Origin: Hyphomonadaceae bacterium ML37
GTDB taxonomy: Bacteria; Pseudomonadota; Alphaproteobacteria; Caulobacterales; Maricaulaceae
NCBI GenBank assembly: GCA_027627685.1
Contig: CP091241.1
Location: forward strand, 2,852,396-2,916,395
Reading direction: 5' to 3'
Length of the DNA stretch: 64,000 nt
The first letter of the stretch is position 1. Every line of letters starts with the position of its first letter. This document shows, one piece after another, positions 8,682 through 16,601 of the stretch. Both the position numbers and the translations under genes were made by a program. Below the pieces are notes generated by a model. The model was not told the origin of the DNA, searched no databases, and worked only from the letters and a program-made list of their open reading frames with translations.

Positions 8682-9620
8682 TTGCGCGCGCCTGTCGCCG
8701 CGCTTTGCGATCCGGGTTCCGACATGCCAGACGCCGCCGCCCCGACCGACGCCTCCACCGCCGCGCCCGAGGGCCTGTGGTATGTCGCCGCCATCGCCCG
8801 CCAGGTGCGCGCCGGGGCTGAGCATGCCGAGCCGGTGTTTGGCCGCACGCTGCGCCTGACACGGGATGCCCAAGGCGTGGTCATCGACGCCAGCTCCGAT
8901 CCCATTGCCGTGCGCGAAAGCGAAGGCCTGATCTGGGCCTGGCTGGCCGGTCCCGAGGGCGAGGCGCCGCCCTGCGGCCCGCCCGTGTTCAACGGTCCGG
9001 GCGGCAAGGTGCGCTTTGTCGAGGAGGCGCTTCTCCCCGGCCCCTATGACGATGCGGTCTACGGCCTGCTCGATCCCGCCCATGGCCCCTATGTGCACGC
9101 CAGCCCGCTCTGGCGCTCCAGCCGGACCCTGCGCGAGAAGGCCAAGGATTATGTGCCCAGCCCCTTGGGCTTCACCATGCTGGCCCACGAGCCCAAGAAT
9201 TCCGCCGCCTACAAGGTGATTGGCGGCGGGGTGCAGGTGGAGATCGGCTTCCAGCTGCCCGCCCTGCGCAGCGAATGGATTTCCAACACATCCAATAAAG
9301 TACTCGGCCTGACCACGCTGACGCCGGTGGACGCCCATTCCACGCGCATCCGGCAGATTTTCTACTGGCGATCGCCGATGCTGAGCCTGGTCAGCCCCTT
9401 CGTGCGGCCCTTCACCCGCGGTTTCCTGCAGCAGGACGTGCATATCATGACGCTGCGCCAGCGCGCCGCGCCCTGGCGTTTGCGTGAAATGCTGATCCGT
9501 GACGGCGACCAGCTGTTCATCTGGTACCGCCGGATGAAGGCTGAATGGGCTGGCGCGCGGGCCGAGGGCCGGGCCTTTGAGAACCCGGTGCGTGCGGCCA
9601 CTTTGCGCTGGCGCACCTGA
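8682..9620 (+). CDS. Rieske-type oxygenase homologue lacking the Rieske 2Fe-2S segment
   Basis: The protein resembles alpha subunits of PaO/vanillate-demethylase-like Rieske oxygenases. It starts with 'GLWYVAAIARQV' and 'RTLRLTRDAQG' and resumes with 'PIAVRESEGLIWAWLAG', but the roughly 50-60 residues between them that normally carry the CxH...CxxH cluster ligands are absent. The mononuclear iron motif D-x2-H-x4-H is intact in 'LLDPAHGPYVHAS', and a distal acid is present in 'GFLQQDVHIM'. The DNA across the junction is in frame. A TTG at 8682 has AGGAGG 11 nt upstream; an ATG at 8724 is the alternative (297 aa). Substrate and activity are unknown. It lies between a cation antiporter and hpf. 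Confidence 0.75.
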   Translation: MRAPVAALCDPGSDMPDAAAPTDASTAAPEGLWYVAAIARQVRAGAEHAEPVFGRTLRLTRDAQGVVIDASSDPIAVRESEGLIWAWLAGPEGEAPPCGPPVFNGPGGKVRFVEEALLPGPYDDAVYGLLDPAHGPYVHASPLWRSSRTLREKAKDYVPSPLGFTMLAHEPKNSAAYKVIGGGVQVEIGFQLPALRSEWISNTSNKVLGLTTLTPVDAHSTRIRQIFYWRSPMLSLVSPFVRPFTRGFLQQDVHIMTLRQRAAPWRLREMLIRDGDQLFIWYRRMKAEWAGARAEGRAFENPVRAATLRWRT

Positions 9621-9772
9621 GCGCGCCTGAGCCTCGCGCATTGACGCGCCCTGTTGTGCGCCGATACCGTATCTACCCGCCCCTGATCGGGAGCGGGCCG
9701 CGCACCGGCGCGGCGGGAGAGCCCGAATGCGCCGAATGCGGTGCGCGGCCACAGGCTGCAAAGGGAGTTCCC

Positions 9773-10435
9773 ATGCAAATCCAGTTCGTCTCCAAAGGCA
9801 TCGACGTCTCGCCCGCCCTGCGCGAGCGTATCGAACTGCGCGTATCCGACGCGGCGGCGAAGTATTTCAGCCGCCCCGCCGAAGCTTTCGTCGTGGCCGC
9901 CAAGGAGGGGTTCGGGTTCAAGGTCGACTGTTCGCTGCACCTGCCGTCCGGCGCGTTCTTGCAGGCGTCGGGCTCGGGCGAAGACGCCTATGCCGCGGCC
10001 GAAGCGGCCTCCCAAAGGCTGGAAAAGCGCCTGCGCCGCTACAAGCGCCGGCTGAAAGATCACCACGCTGACAACAAGGCGGCCCTGCCCGCGGAAAGCG
10101 CGTCTATCAAAGTCCTGCAGTCGGGGCGGCGCAATGGCGCGGCGGACGCGGATGTGGACGCCGATCTGGACGAGGACGATGACGGCGGCGCGGTGGGCGG
10201 CGACGAGCCGGTGATCATAGCAGAGACCGCCGGCGAGCTGCGCACCCTGACCGTCTCCATGGCGGTGCTCGAGATGGATCTGGCCGATGCGCCCTTCTTG
10301 ATGTTCCGCAATGCGGTCAACAGCGCGGTCAACATCGTCTACCGGCGCCCCGACGGACATGTGGGCTGGATTGATCCGGCGCGAAGCGCTAAAGACGGCG
10401 CGAAGCCGGCGGCGGGCGCAAGCGTCTCCGCCTGA
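9773..10435 (+). CDS. hpf: Ribosome hibernation promoting factor, long form
   Basis: Long-form HPF (220 residues) that dimerises 70S ribosomes into inactive 100S particles in stationary phase. The N-terminal S30AE domain is evident in 'MQIQFVSKGIDVSPALRERIELR' with the 'ERRY'-type basic stretch near residue 90. An acidic linker (residues about 120-140) is followed by the C-terminal dimerisation domain 'MAVLEMDLADAPFLMFRNAVNSAVNIVYRRPDGHVGWIDP'. The frame is open to 9641, but the ATG at 9773, preceded by AAGGGAG, matches the family start. ptsN follows after 36 bp, a conserved pair downstream of rpoN in many proteobacteria. Confidence 0.95.
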   Translation: MQIQFVSKGIDVSPALRERIELRVSDAAAKYFSRPAEAFVVAAKEGFGFKVDCSLHLPSGAFLQASGSGEDAYAAAEAASQRLEKRLRRYKRRLKDHHADNKAALPAESASIKVLQSGRRNGAADADVDADLDEDDDGGAVGGDEPVIIAETAGELRTLTVSMAVLEMDLADAPFLMFRNAVNSAVNIVYRRPDGHVGWIDPARSAKDGAKPAAGASVSA

Positions 10436-10471
10436 CGGCGCGATCCGCGCTTCAGTCTGGCTGAGCAGGAC

Positions 10472-10936
10472 ATGACCTTGATCGACTTGATTCCGCAGGG
10501 CGGCATTGTGGCGGATATGAACGCCACGAGCCGCAAGCAGGCCCTCCACGGGTTGGCCGAACTGGCGCAGCGCACGCTGAATACGCCATGCCGGCCGGTG
10601 CTGGACGCCGTCATCGAGCGCGAGCGCCTCGGCTCCACCGGCGTTGGCGACGGCGTGGCCATCCCCCATGCTCGCACCGATCTGGTGGACCGGGTGTGCG
10701 GCGTGTTTGCGCGCCTCAAGCAGGGCGTGGACTTTGACGCCGTGGACGGCCAGCCGGCCGATCTGGTGTTCCTGCTGCTGGCGCCCGAAGACGCCGGTGC
10801 AGAACACCTCAAGGCGCTGGCTCAGATCTCCCGCCTGTTCCGGCGCGAGGATGTGCGCCGGGCCGTGCGCGCCGCGCCGGACGCCGACGCCATCGGCGCC
10901 ATTATCGCTGGCAGCGTGCGCTCCAACGCCGCCTGA
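10472..10936 (+). CDS. ptsN: PTS IIA-like nitrogen regulatory protein PtsN (EIIA-Ntr)
   Basis: Regulatory phosphocarrier of the nitrogen PTS. It is phosphorylated by NPr and links nitrogen/carbon status to targets such as potassium transport and kinases. The phosphorylated histidine is H66 in 'GVAIPHARTD'. Length (154 residues) and the N-terminal 'LIDLIPQGGIVADMNATSRKQALHGLAELA' fit the family. It is 36 bp downstream of hpf and presumably cotranscribed with it. The remaining partners ptsP and ptsO are not in the window. Confidence 0.95.
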   Translation: MTLIDLIPQGGIVADMNATSRKQALHGLAELAQRTLNTPCRPVLDAVIERERLGSTGVGDGVAIPHARTDLVDRVCGVFARLKQGVDFDAVDGQPADLVFLLLAPEDAGAEHLKALAQISRLFRREDVRRAVRAAPDADAIGAIIAGSVRSNAA

Positions 10937-10995
10937 GTCCGGCGCGCAAGAGCCCGGTCAGGCGCACGTCATCCGTTCAATCCAGATATACGCGT

Positions 10996-12321
10996 TCAGT
11001 CGCGATCCGCGTCCGCCACGTCCGGTGCACGGTCGGGTGCGGTGTAGGGCTTGTCAGCCGGCGCACGGAAACGGTCCTCGTCCAGCTCACCCTCCCATTT
11101 GGCCACCGCCGTGGCGACCATGGCGTCGCCGGTCACGTTCACCGTGGTGCGCGCCATGTCCATGATCCGGTCCACCGGCAGGATGAAGCCGACAATGATG
11201 GCGATCTGCTCGGGCGGCACGTCGAACGTGCCCAGCACGATCGCCAGAAGGAACAGCCCGGCGCTGGGAATGCCCGCCGCGCCGATCGAGGCCAGAGCCG
11301 CCGTCAGCGCAATCATAGTGTATTGCATCAGGTCCAGATCATAGCCGAAGGCCTGGGCCGTAAAGAGCGCCAGAATGCCCAGATAAATGCCTGTGCCGTC
11401 CATATTGATGGTGGCGCCCAGCGGCAGCACCGACCCGGCCACAGACCGCTTCACACCGAGATTATTCACCACATTGGCGATGGTCACTGGCAGGGTGCCC
11501 GCGCTCGAAGCTGTCGAAAAGGCCACCGCCTGGGCGTCGACAATGCCGCGCGCAAAGCTGAATACCGGCAGGTTCAGGACAAAGCGGATGAACCCGCCAT
11601 AGACGATGATCGCATGGGCGATCAGCGCCAGATACACCGTGACGATCAGCACAGCCACGGAAGCCAGCGCCTCGATGCCTTGCGTGGCCACGGTGTGGGC
11701 GACCAGGGCGAACACGCCGAACGGCGCCACTTCCATCACGATATGGGTGATTTTCAGCACCACATCGGCGGCCGAGCTGAACAGATCGCCAACAGGCTTG
11801 CCGGACTTGCCCGCCATGATGATGGCGATGCCCAGCAGGATCGCGAAAAAGATCACGGCCAGCACGTCGGTGTCGGCCATCGCCGCCACCGGATTGGTCG
11901 GCACGATGGCGATCAGGCGCTCGATAATGCCCGGCGCATTGGTGTCCACGGGGATCGGCTCGGCCCCGCCCAGATTGACCCCGGCGCCCGGCTGGAAGGC
12001 CAGGCCAAAGCCAATGCCGATCCACACCGCAAAGAACGTCGTGACCAGATACAGCGCCACCGCCTTGCCGCCGATGGAGCCGAGCTTCTTGGGATCGCCC
12101 AGACTGACCACCCCGGCCACCAGCGTGGTCAGGATCAGCGGGATGATGAGCATGCGGATCAGGTTGAAAAACAGCTCGCCCGCTGGCTGGACGAAGCTGC
12201 TGATGAAGGCGGCCGCCGCCTCCTGGCCCATCACCTGGGCCAGCACCAGCGCAAACACCACGCCCAGCGCAAGCGCGCCCAGCACGCGCATCCACAGCGC
12301 GGTCCCGAACCACCAAGTCAT
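10996..12321 (-). CDS. Dicarboxylate/amino acid:cation symporter (SLC1/DAACS family)
   Basis: Inner-membrane secondary transporter of 441 residues with the SLC1 fold. Helix seven carries the canonical 'NMDGTGIY' motif. Helix eight reads 'VDRIMDMARTTVNVTGD', which keeps the residues aligned with GltPh D390, D394, R397, N401 and D405, so both sodium binding and an acidic substrate are expected. HP1 has 'STASSAGTLP'. It is transcribed leftwards as a single gene, converging on ptsN. Glutamate, aspartate or C4-dicarboxylates are plausible substrates. A second, divergent family member lies at 58253. Confidence 0.92.
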   Translation of the reverse strand: MTWWFGTALWMRVLGALALGVVFALVLAQVMGQEAAAAFISSFVQPAGELFFNLIRMLIIPLILTTLVAGVVSLGDPKKLGSIGGKAVALYLVTTFFAVWIGIGFGLAFQPGAGVNLGGAEPIPVDTNAPGIIERLIAIVPTNPVAAMADTDVLAVIFFAILLGIAIIMAGKSGKPVGDLFSSAADVVLKITHIVMEVAPFGVFALVAHTVATQGIEALASVAVLIVTVYLALIAHAIIVYGGFIRFVLNLPVFSFARGIVDAQAVAFSTASSAGTLPVTIANVVNNLGVKRSVAGSVLPLGATINMDGTGIYLGILALFTAQAFGYDLDLMQYTMIALTAALASIGAAGIPSAGLFLLAIVLGTFDVPPEQIAIIVGFILPVDRIMDMARTTVNVTGDAMVATAVAKWEGELDEDRFRAPADKPYTAPDRAPDVADADRD

Positions 12322-12446
12322 GAGAGCCCCTTTTGATTGGCCGCCAGCCGTTCAACAACGTGACAGCCTAAGCCGCCCGCGCCCAAGGTCAACGCCGCGG
12401 CGCAAGGCGTCTGCGGCCGTCGTCTCTGGATGATCAGCTCAGGCGG

Positions 12447-12725
12447 TCAGGTCAGCTTGAGAAGGGCGATGCGCGCAATCAGCAACGACCAGACAACGCC
12501 GGCCAGCAGCGCCCAGGGCGCCAGGGCGAAACCCGGGTCAATCCGCGACATTACGATCAGACCCGCCGCCATCGCCGCCTGGACCCACACGGTGCGCCAG
12601 CTCAGATCGCGATAATGGCTGCCCGCCTCGATGGTGCGGCGCGAAAACCAGGTCCACGCACGCGTCGTCCGGCCCCTGTCCCGGGCGCGGCGTGCATGTT
12701 CGGACTGGTCGAGTGCGTGGGTCAT
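12447..12725 (-). CDS. Small two-TM membrane protein, hypothetical
   Basis: A 92-residue protein with a basic N-terminal half (several Arg, including 'RRARDRGRTTR') and two closely spaced hydrophobic segments at about residues 44-60 and 66-88 ('APWALLAGVVWSLLIARIALL'). No family is recognised. The frame extends further upstream, but the ATG at 12725 is the first reasonable start before the membrane-protein composition begins. It sits alone between the symporter and ahpD, all on the minus strand. Confidence 0.55.
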   Translation of the reverse strand: MTHALDQSEHARRARDRGRTTRAWTWFSRRTIEAGSHYRDLSWRTVWVQAAMAAGLIVMSRIDPGFALAPWALLAGVVWSLLIARIALLKLT

Positions 12726-12847
12726 TTGCTCACTATACGGACAAATTAACCGCCTGTCAAAGCCTGCGCTCACACGCAATCCGCCCGCCCACGGAGCGCG
12801 CGGACGGGCAGAACGGCCTGGATGCAGTTGCGGCGCGCTGACGTCGG

Positions 12848-13381
12848 TCAGGCCGCCGCAGCGGCTTCCGCGCGCAGGATTGCGCTGGCGGCGTTGACCA
12901 CCGAGGCGATGCGCACGGCGGCCTGGATCTGCTCGGTGGTGAGGCCGGCCTGGCGCAGTTCGTGTTCGTGCGCGTCGATACACATGCCGCAGCCATTAAT
13001 GGCCGACACCGCCAGCGACCACAGCTCGAAATCGGCTTTGTCCACGCCCGGATTGGCGATGACGTTCATGCGCAGGCGCGCGGACAGGGTCTTGTAATCC
13101 TTGGACGAAGACAGGTGCACGAAGCGGTAATAGACATTGTTCATGCCCATGATCGCGGCGGCGGCCTTGGCCGCCTGGGCCGCTTCGGGCGACAGCTTGC
13201 CTTCAAACTCGGCGCCCAGGGCGCGCACCACCGCCGGTTCGCCGACAGCATAGGCGCTGGCCAGGAAGCAGCCGAATTTCTTCTGGTCGTTCAGCACGTT
13301 TTCGCGCGCCAGCGAGGACAGGTTCAGCTTGATGTCCTTGGCGTAGTCGGGAAGGGAGTCTTTCAGCGCGTCGAGGCTCAT
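12848..13381 (-). CDS. ahpD: Alkyl hydroperoxide reductase AhpD
   Basis: Carboxymuconolactone-decarboxylase-fold thiol protein that recycles oxidised AhpC with electrons relayed from lipoyl proteins in characterised actinobacterial systems. The redox motif is C131-G-M-C134 in '[18 protein letters not shown]', including the conserved E/H relay residues. Length is 177, as for Mycobacterium AhpD. It lies downstream of ahpC in the same direction with a hairpin between them. AGGA is 8 nt before the ATG. Confidence 0.95.
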   Translation of the reverse strand: MSLDALKDSLPDYAKDIKLNLSSLARENVLNDQKKFGCFLASAYAVGEPAVVRALGAEFEGKLSPEAAQAAKAAAAIMGMNNVYYRFVHLSSSKDYKTLSARLRMNVIANPGVDKADFELWSLAVSAINGCGMCIDAHEHELRQAGLTTEQIQAAVRIASVVNAASAILRAEAAAAA

Positions 13382-13431
13382 CGGGGCATTCCTGATTTTT
13401 TATGGGGGGAGGAGGCGTCAAAAGGCGCACA

Positions 13432-13462
13432 GCGGCCGGACGGGGGTCGCGCGTCCGGCCGC
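13432..13462 (-). terminator. ahpC-ahpD intercistronic hairpin
   Basis: Perfect 10-bp inverted repeat GCGGCCGGAC / GTCCGGCCGC with an 11-nt loop, lying between the ahpC stop and the ahpD start. Read on the minus strand it is followed about 8 nt later by a short T4 run, so it could partly terminate transcription or protect the 3' end of ahpC mRNA, giving more AhpC than AhpD. The structure is seen; the function is inferred. Confidence 0.55.
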
Positions 13463-13477
13463 AGGCATAGGGAAGTC

Positions 13478-14029
13478 TTAGGCCGCCAGCGTCTCGCCGC
13501 CGACCTGGCGGTTGCACGGGCAGAGATCGTCGGTCTGCAGCGCATCAAGGACGCGCAGCGTGTCTTCCGGATTGCGGCCGACATTGAGATTATTCGCATA
13601 GACGTGCTGGATCTCGCCATGCGGGTCGATGATATAGGTGTAGCGATAGGCCACGCCTTCAGGCGAGCGCACGCCCAGCGCGTCCACCAGCGAGCCGGTC
13701 GGGTCCGCGAACTGCCACTGATCGAGCGAGCGCAGGTCGGCATGCTCGCGGCGCCAGGCCAGCTTGCAGAACTCGTTGTCGGTGGAGCCGGTCATCACCA
13801 CCGCGTCGCGATCAGCGAACTCGCCGTTCAGCTTGGCGAAGGCCACGATCTCGGTCGGGCACACGAAGGTGAAATCCTTCGGGTAGAATACGATCACTTT
13901 CCACTTGCCGGGAAAGCTCTCGTGGGTGATCGGCTCGAAGGCCGATACGCCATTTTCTTCGTGCGCATTGAATTTCGGCTTTACGCCAGTGACTTCGAAT
14001 TGCGGCAGCTTGTCGCCAATACCGAGCAT
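13478..14029 (-). CDS. ahpC: Peroxiredoxin, alkyl hydroperoxide reductase subunit C
   Basis: Two-Cys peroxiredoxin that reduces hydrogen peroxide and organic hydroperoxides in the cytoplasm. The peroxidatic cysteine is C57 in 'DFTFVCPTEIVAF'. Near the C terminus 'LCPCNRQVGG' supplies C170 and C172, the tail seen in AhpD-dependent AhpC enzymes. The frame is open to 14188, but the ATG at 14029, with AGGAG six nt upstream, starts the family sequence (183 aa). It is divergent from oxyR and upstream of ahpD, so it is probably an OxyR-controlled operon. Confidence 0.96.
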   Translation of the reverse strand: MLGIGDKLPQFEVTGVKPKFNAHEENGVSAFEPITHESFPGKWKVIVFYPKDFTFVCPTEIVAFAKLNGEFADRDAVVMTGSTDNEFCKLAWRREHADLRSLDQWQFADPTGSLVDALGVRSPEGVAYRYTYIIDPHGEIQHVYANNLNVGRNPEDTLRVLDALQTDDLCPCNRQVGGETLAA

Positions 14030-14135
14030 GTAACTCTCCTGTTGAACCTTGAACCTGCAAAAGCGCCGGCGCGGCGGGACCGCGCCAGTCTGGCTGCGCT
14101 GCAATATTCTTTGCGGCAGTGCAGCATCGCCTTCT

Positions 14136-14203
14136 CCATATGGTAGGCCGGGGCGATAAATCCAATGGATTGTCACTCTGGCCTCCATAGCCTATCTCAA
14201 TAG
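14136..14203. promoter_or_regulatory. ahpC-oxyR divergent control region with palindromes
   Basis: The 176-bp region between ahpC and oxyR contains CCATATGG (14136-14143), the 13-bp palindrome AATCCA-A-TGGATT (14159-14171), and ATAG/CTAT/ATAG tetranucleotides at 14187-14190, 14192-14195 and 14200-14203. OxyR sites are built from ATAG/CTAT half sites, so the last group just upstream of oxyR could serve autoregulation, though the spacing is not the canonical seven bases. The position and palindromes are seen; the regulator assignment is inferred. Confidence 0.4.
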
Positions 14204-14205
14204 CC

Positions 14206-15159
14206 ATGAGCACGCTTCTGCCCACGTTGCGCCAACTCCGTTTCCTGGTCGCGCTGGCCGATCACGGCACGTTTTCGCGCGCCGCCGAGATGAGTCACGT
14301 CACCCAGCCCAGCCTGTCCGCCGCCATCAAGGAGCTGGAGGGCATCCTCAACGCCACCCTGGTGGAGCGCAGCGCCCGGGGCGCGGCCTTGACCCCGGCG
14401 GGCGAAACCGCTGTGGCGCGCGCCCGCGTCGTATTGACCGAGGCTGAAGACCTGGTCCATGCCGCCCGCGCGGCCGGCCAGCCGCTCAGCGGGCCGTTCC
14501 GGCTGGGCGTCATCCCCACCATCGCGCCCTTCCTGCTGCCGCGCGCCCTGCCCGATCTGCGCACGCGCTTCCCGGCGCTGGAGCTGTTCCTGCGCGAGGA
14601 CCTGACCCATCGCCTGGTCGATGCACTGAGAGACCGGCGCCTCGACGCCGCCGTCATCGCCCTGCCCTATGAGGCGGACGGGCTGGAGACGCAGGTGCTG
14701 ATGGCCGACGAATTCCTGTTCGCCGCCCCGCCCGATCATCCGCTCTCAAATGTTCCCAAACTGACGACCGGCATGCTGGCCGGCGTGCAGCTCCTGCTGC
14801 TCGAAGACGGGCACTGCCTGCGCGATCACGCTCTGACCGTCTGCGCCGCCAGCCCGGAGCGGCGCGGCGCGGGCCGTTCCGACTTCGCCGCCACCAGCCT
14901 GCACACGCTGATCCAGATGGTGCGCAGCGGGTTGGGGGCGACCCTTCTGCCGCGCATGGCGGTGGATGCCGGTCTCGCCGACCAGATGGACCTGACCATT
15001 CGCCCCTTCGATCCGCCGGTTGTGGGCCGCGAGATCGGCCTGGTCTGGCGCAAGGGCTCGGCCCGCGCTGACGAAACCCGCACCCTGGGCGACGCGATCC
15101 GTAAAGAGCTGGCCGCGCCGTCTGGACACGCCGCCGCCCACGCGCAACCGTCCGCCTGA
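14206..15159 (+). CDS. oxyR: LysR-type peroxide sensor OxyR
   Basis: LysR-family activator with an N-terminal winged helix ('LRQLRFLVALADHGTFSRAAEMSHVTQPSLSAAIKELE') and a substrate-like domain. It has the OxyR redox cysteine pair, C204 in 'EDGHCLRDHAL' and C213, spaced as in E. coli OxyR (199/208). This pair identifies it as the hydrogen-peroxide sensor rather than a generic LysR protein. It is transcribed away from ahpC-ahpD, the standard arrangement for its target operon. Length, 317 residues, is typical. Confidence 0.93.
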   Translation: MSTLLPTLRQLRFLVALADHGTFSRAAEMSHVTQPSLSAAIKELEGILNATLVERSARGAALTPAGETAVARARVVLTEAEDLVHAARAAGQPLSGPFRLGVIPTIAPFLLPRALPDLRTRFPALELFLREDLTHRLVDALRDRRLDAAVIALPYEADGLETQVLMADEFLFAAPPDHPLSNVPKLTTGMLAGVQLLLLEDGHCLRDHALTVCAASPERRGAGRSDFAATSLHTLIQMVRSGLGATLLPRMAVDAGLADQMDLTIRPFDPPVVGREIGLVWRKGSARADETRTLGDAIRKELAAPSGHAAAHAQPSA

Positions 15160-15196
15160 TCTTCTCTACTGTCCGCCGCCGCAAGGAGCTTACGCC

Positions 15197-16009
15197 ATGG
15201 CCCGCAAACTCGTTCTCGTCACCGGCGCCTCGTCCGGCATCGGGGCCGCCTTCGCGCGCGAGTTCGCCAGCCATGGCTGGGATCTCGCCGTGGTGGCGCG
15301 GCGCGAGGACAAGCTGGAGGCGCTGGCCGCCGAGATGAAAGAGAAACATGGCGTGGACACGCTGGTCATCGCCGCGGATCTCGCCGACCCAGCCGCGCCG
15401 CAAGCGATCTTTGACGCCGTCGCCAAGGCCGGGCGCCAGATCGATGGCCTCGTGAATAATGCCGGCGCCGGCCAGCCGGGCCATTTCTGCGAGACCAGCT
15501 GGGATGATCAGGCGCGGTTTCTGGAACTGATGGTCACCAGCTATCTCAAACTCATGCACCTCACAGCGCCCGGCATGGCGCAGCGCGGCTTCGGGCGCAT
15601 CATCAATATCTCCTCAGTCTCGGCGCTGGTGCCCATCGCCAAGGCGCATACGCGCTATTCCGGCACGATGTATCCCGGCATCAAGGCGCTGCTGATCAAG
15701 GCGTCCGAGGCGCTGGGCGCGGAGCTTCGCGACAAGGGCGTCCACGTCACGGCGGTCGCGCCGGGCTATACCTGGTCGGAGTTTCACGACGTGAACGGCG
15801 CGCGCGAGACCGTGTCCAACGTGCCTGGGTACTGGATGCTCAAGGCCGAGGATGTGGCCGCCGCCGGCTATGACGCGGTGGAGCGCGGCGTGCCCCTGCG
15901 CGTGCCCGGCGCCTTCTACAAATTCATGACGGGCCTGGCCCGCATCCTGCCCGACCCGCTGGCCCGCGCCCTGATGGCGCGTCAGGAAAAGACGATGGAC
16001 GGGAAGTAG
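15197..16009 (+). CDS. Short-chain dehydrogenase/reductase
   Basis: Classical SDR of 270 residues. The cofactor site is 'LVTGASSGIGAAFAREFA', followed by the NNAG motif ('LVNNAGAGQPG'), the catalytic serine in 'INISSVSALV' and a Y-x3-K motif in 'MYPGIKALL'. NADP(H) use is likely from the basic residues after the second strand ('VVARREDKLEALA'). The substrate is unknown. AAGGAG lies 8 nt before the ATG. It follows oxyR by 37 bp in the same direction, which does not by itself imply peroxide control. Confidence 0.88.
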   Translation: MARKLVLVTGASSGIGAAFAREFASHGWDLAVVARREDKLEALAAEMKEKHGVDTLVIAADLADPAAPQAIFDAVAKAGRQIDGLVNNAGAGQPGHFCETSWDDQARFLELMVTSYLKLMHLTAPGMAQRGFGRIINISSVSALVPIAKAHTRYSGTMYPGIKALLIKASEALGAELRDKGVHVTAVAPGYTWSEFHDVNGARETVSNVPGYWMLKAEDVAAAGYDAVERGVPLRVPGAFYKFMTGLARILPDPLARALMARQEKTMDGK

Positions 16010-16040
16010 GGGACGGGTAGCAGGGGCCGGGAAGCCTACC

Positions 16041-16601
16041 TCAGCCCCGCGTCACGAACCAGAAGCGCGCCGCGCCGCTGGCTTGGGTGTCGAGCACCTC
16101 CCAGCCGGTCAGGTCAGGCTCTTCGTCCGCGCCGGTCTCCAGCACCGCCAGCGCGCCCTCGGCCAGCCAGCCGCCCGCGTGAAGTTTGGCGAGTGCGCGC
16201 TCACCCAGACCCTTGCCATAGGGCGGATCGAGCAAAGCCAGCGCAAAGGGCGGGCCCAGCTTGTCCGGCTTGGGACCCAGCGCGACGGCGTCGCCCTTGT
16301 GCAGCTTGGTGACGCCGAAGGCCTGGAACGCCTCCACATTGGTGCGGATGGCGCCGCGCGCGCCGGGATCGGTCTCCACGAACAACACAAAGCCCGCCCC
16401 GCGCGACAGCGCCTCAAAGCCCAGCGCGCCGGAACCTGCGAACACATCGATCACCCGCGCGCCGGTGAGGTCCGGCGCCCACGGCGCATGGACGAGCTTG
16501 TTGAACATGGACTCGCGCGCCCGGTCCGACGTGGGCCGGGTGGTCATGCCGCGCGGGGCGGCGATCGGGCGGCCCTTATGGACGCCGGCGACGATCCGCA
16601 T
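16041..16601 (-). CDS. rsmD: 16S rRNA (guanine966-N2)-methyltransferase RsmD
   Basis: SAM-dependent methyltransferase that modifies G966 of 16S rRNA. It shows the family N terminus 'MRIVAGVHKGRPIAAPRG..TRPTSDRARESMFN', the SAM loop 'VIDVFAGSGALGFEALSRGA' and the catalytic 'LLDPPYGKGLG' (DPPY). The chosen ATG at 16601 starts at the family N terminus; the frame is open 45 nt further. The start overlaps the end of the upstream pseudouridine synthase gene by 26 nt, so the two rRNA-modification genes form an operon. Confidence 0.93.
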   Translation of the reverse strand: MRIVAGVHKGRPIAAPRGMTTRPTSDRARESMFNKLVHAPWAPDLTGARVIDVFAGSGALGFEALSRGAGFVLFVETDPGARGAIRTNVEAFQAFGVTKLHKGDAVALGPKPDKLGPPFALALLDPPYGKGLGERALAKLHAGGWLAEGALAVLETGADEEPDLTGWEVLDTQASGAARFWFVTRG

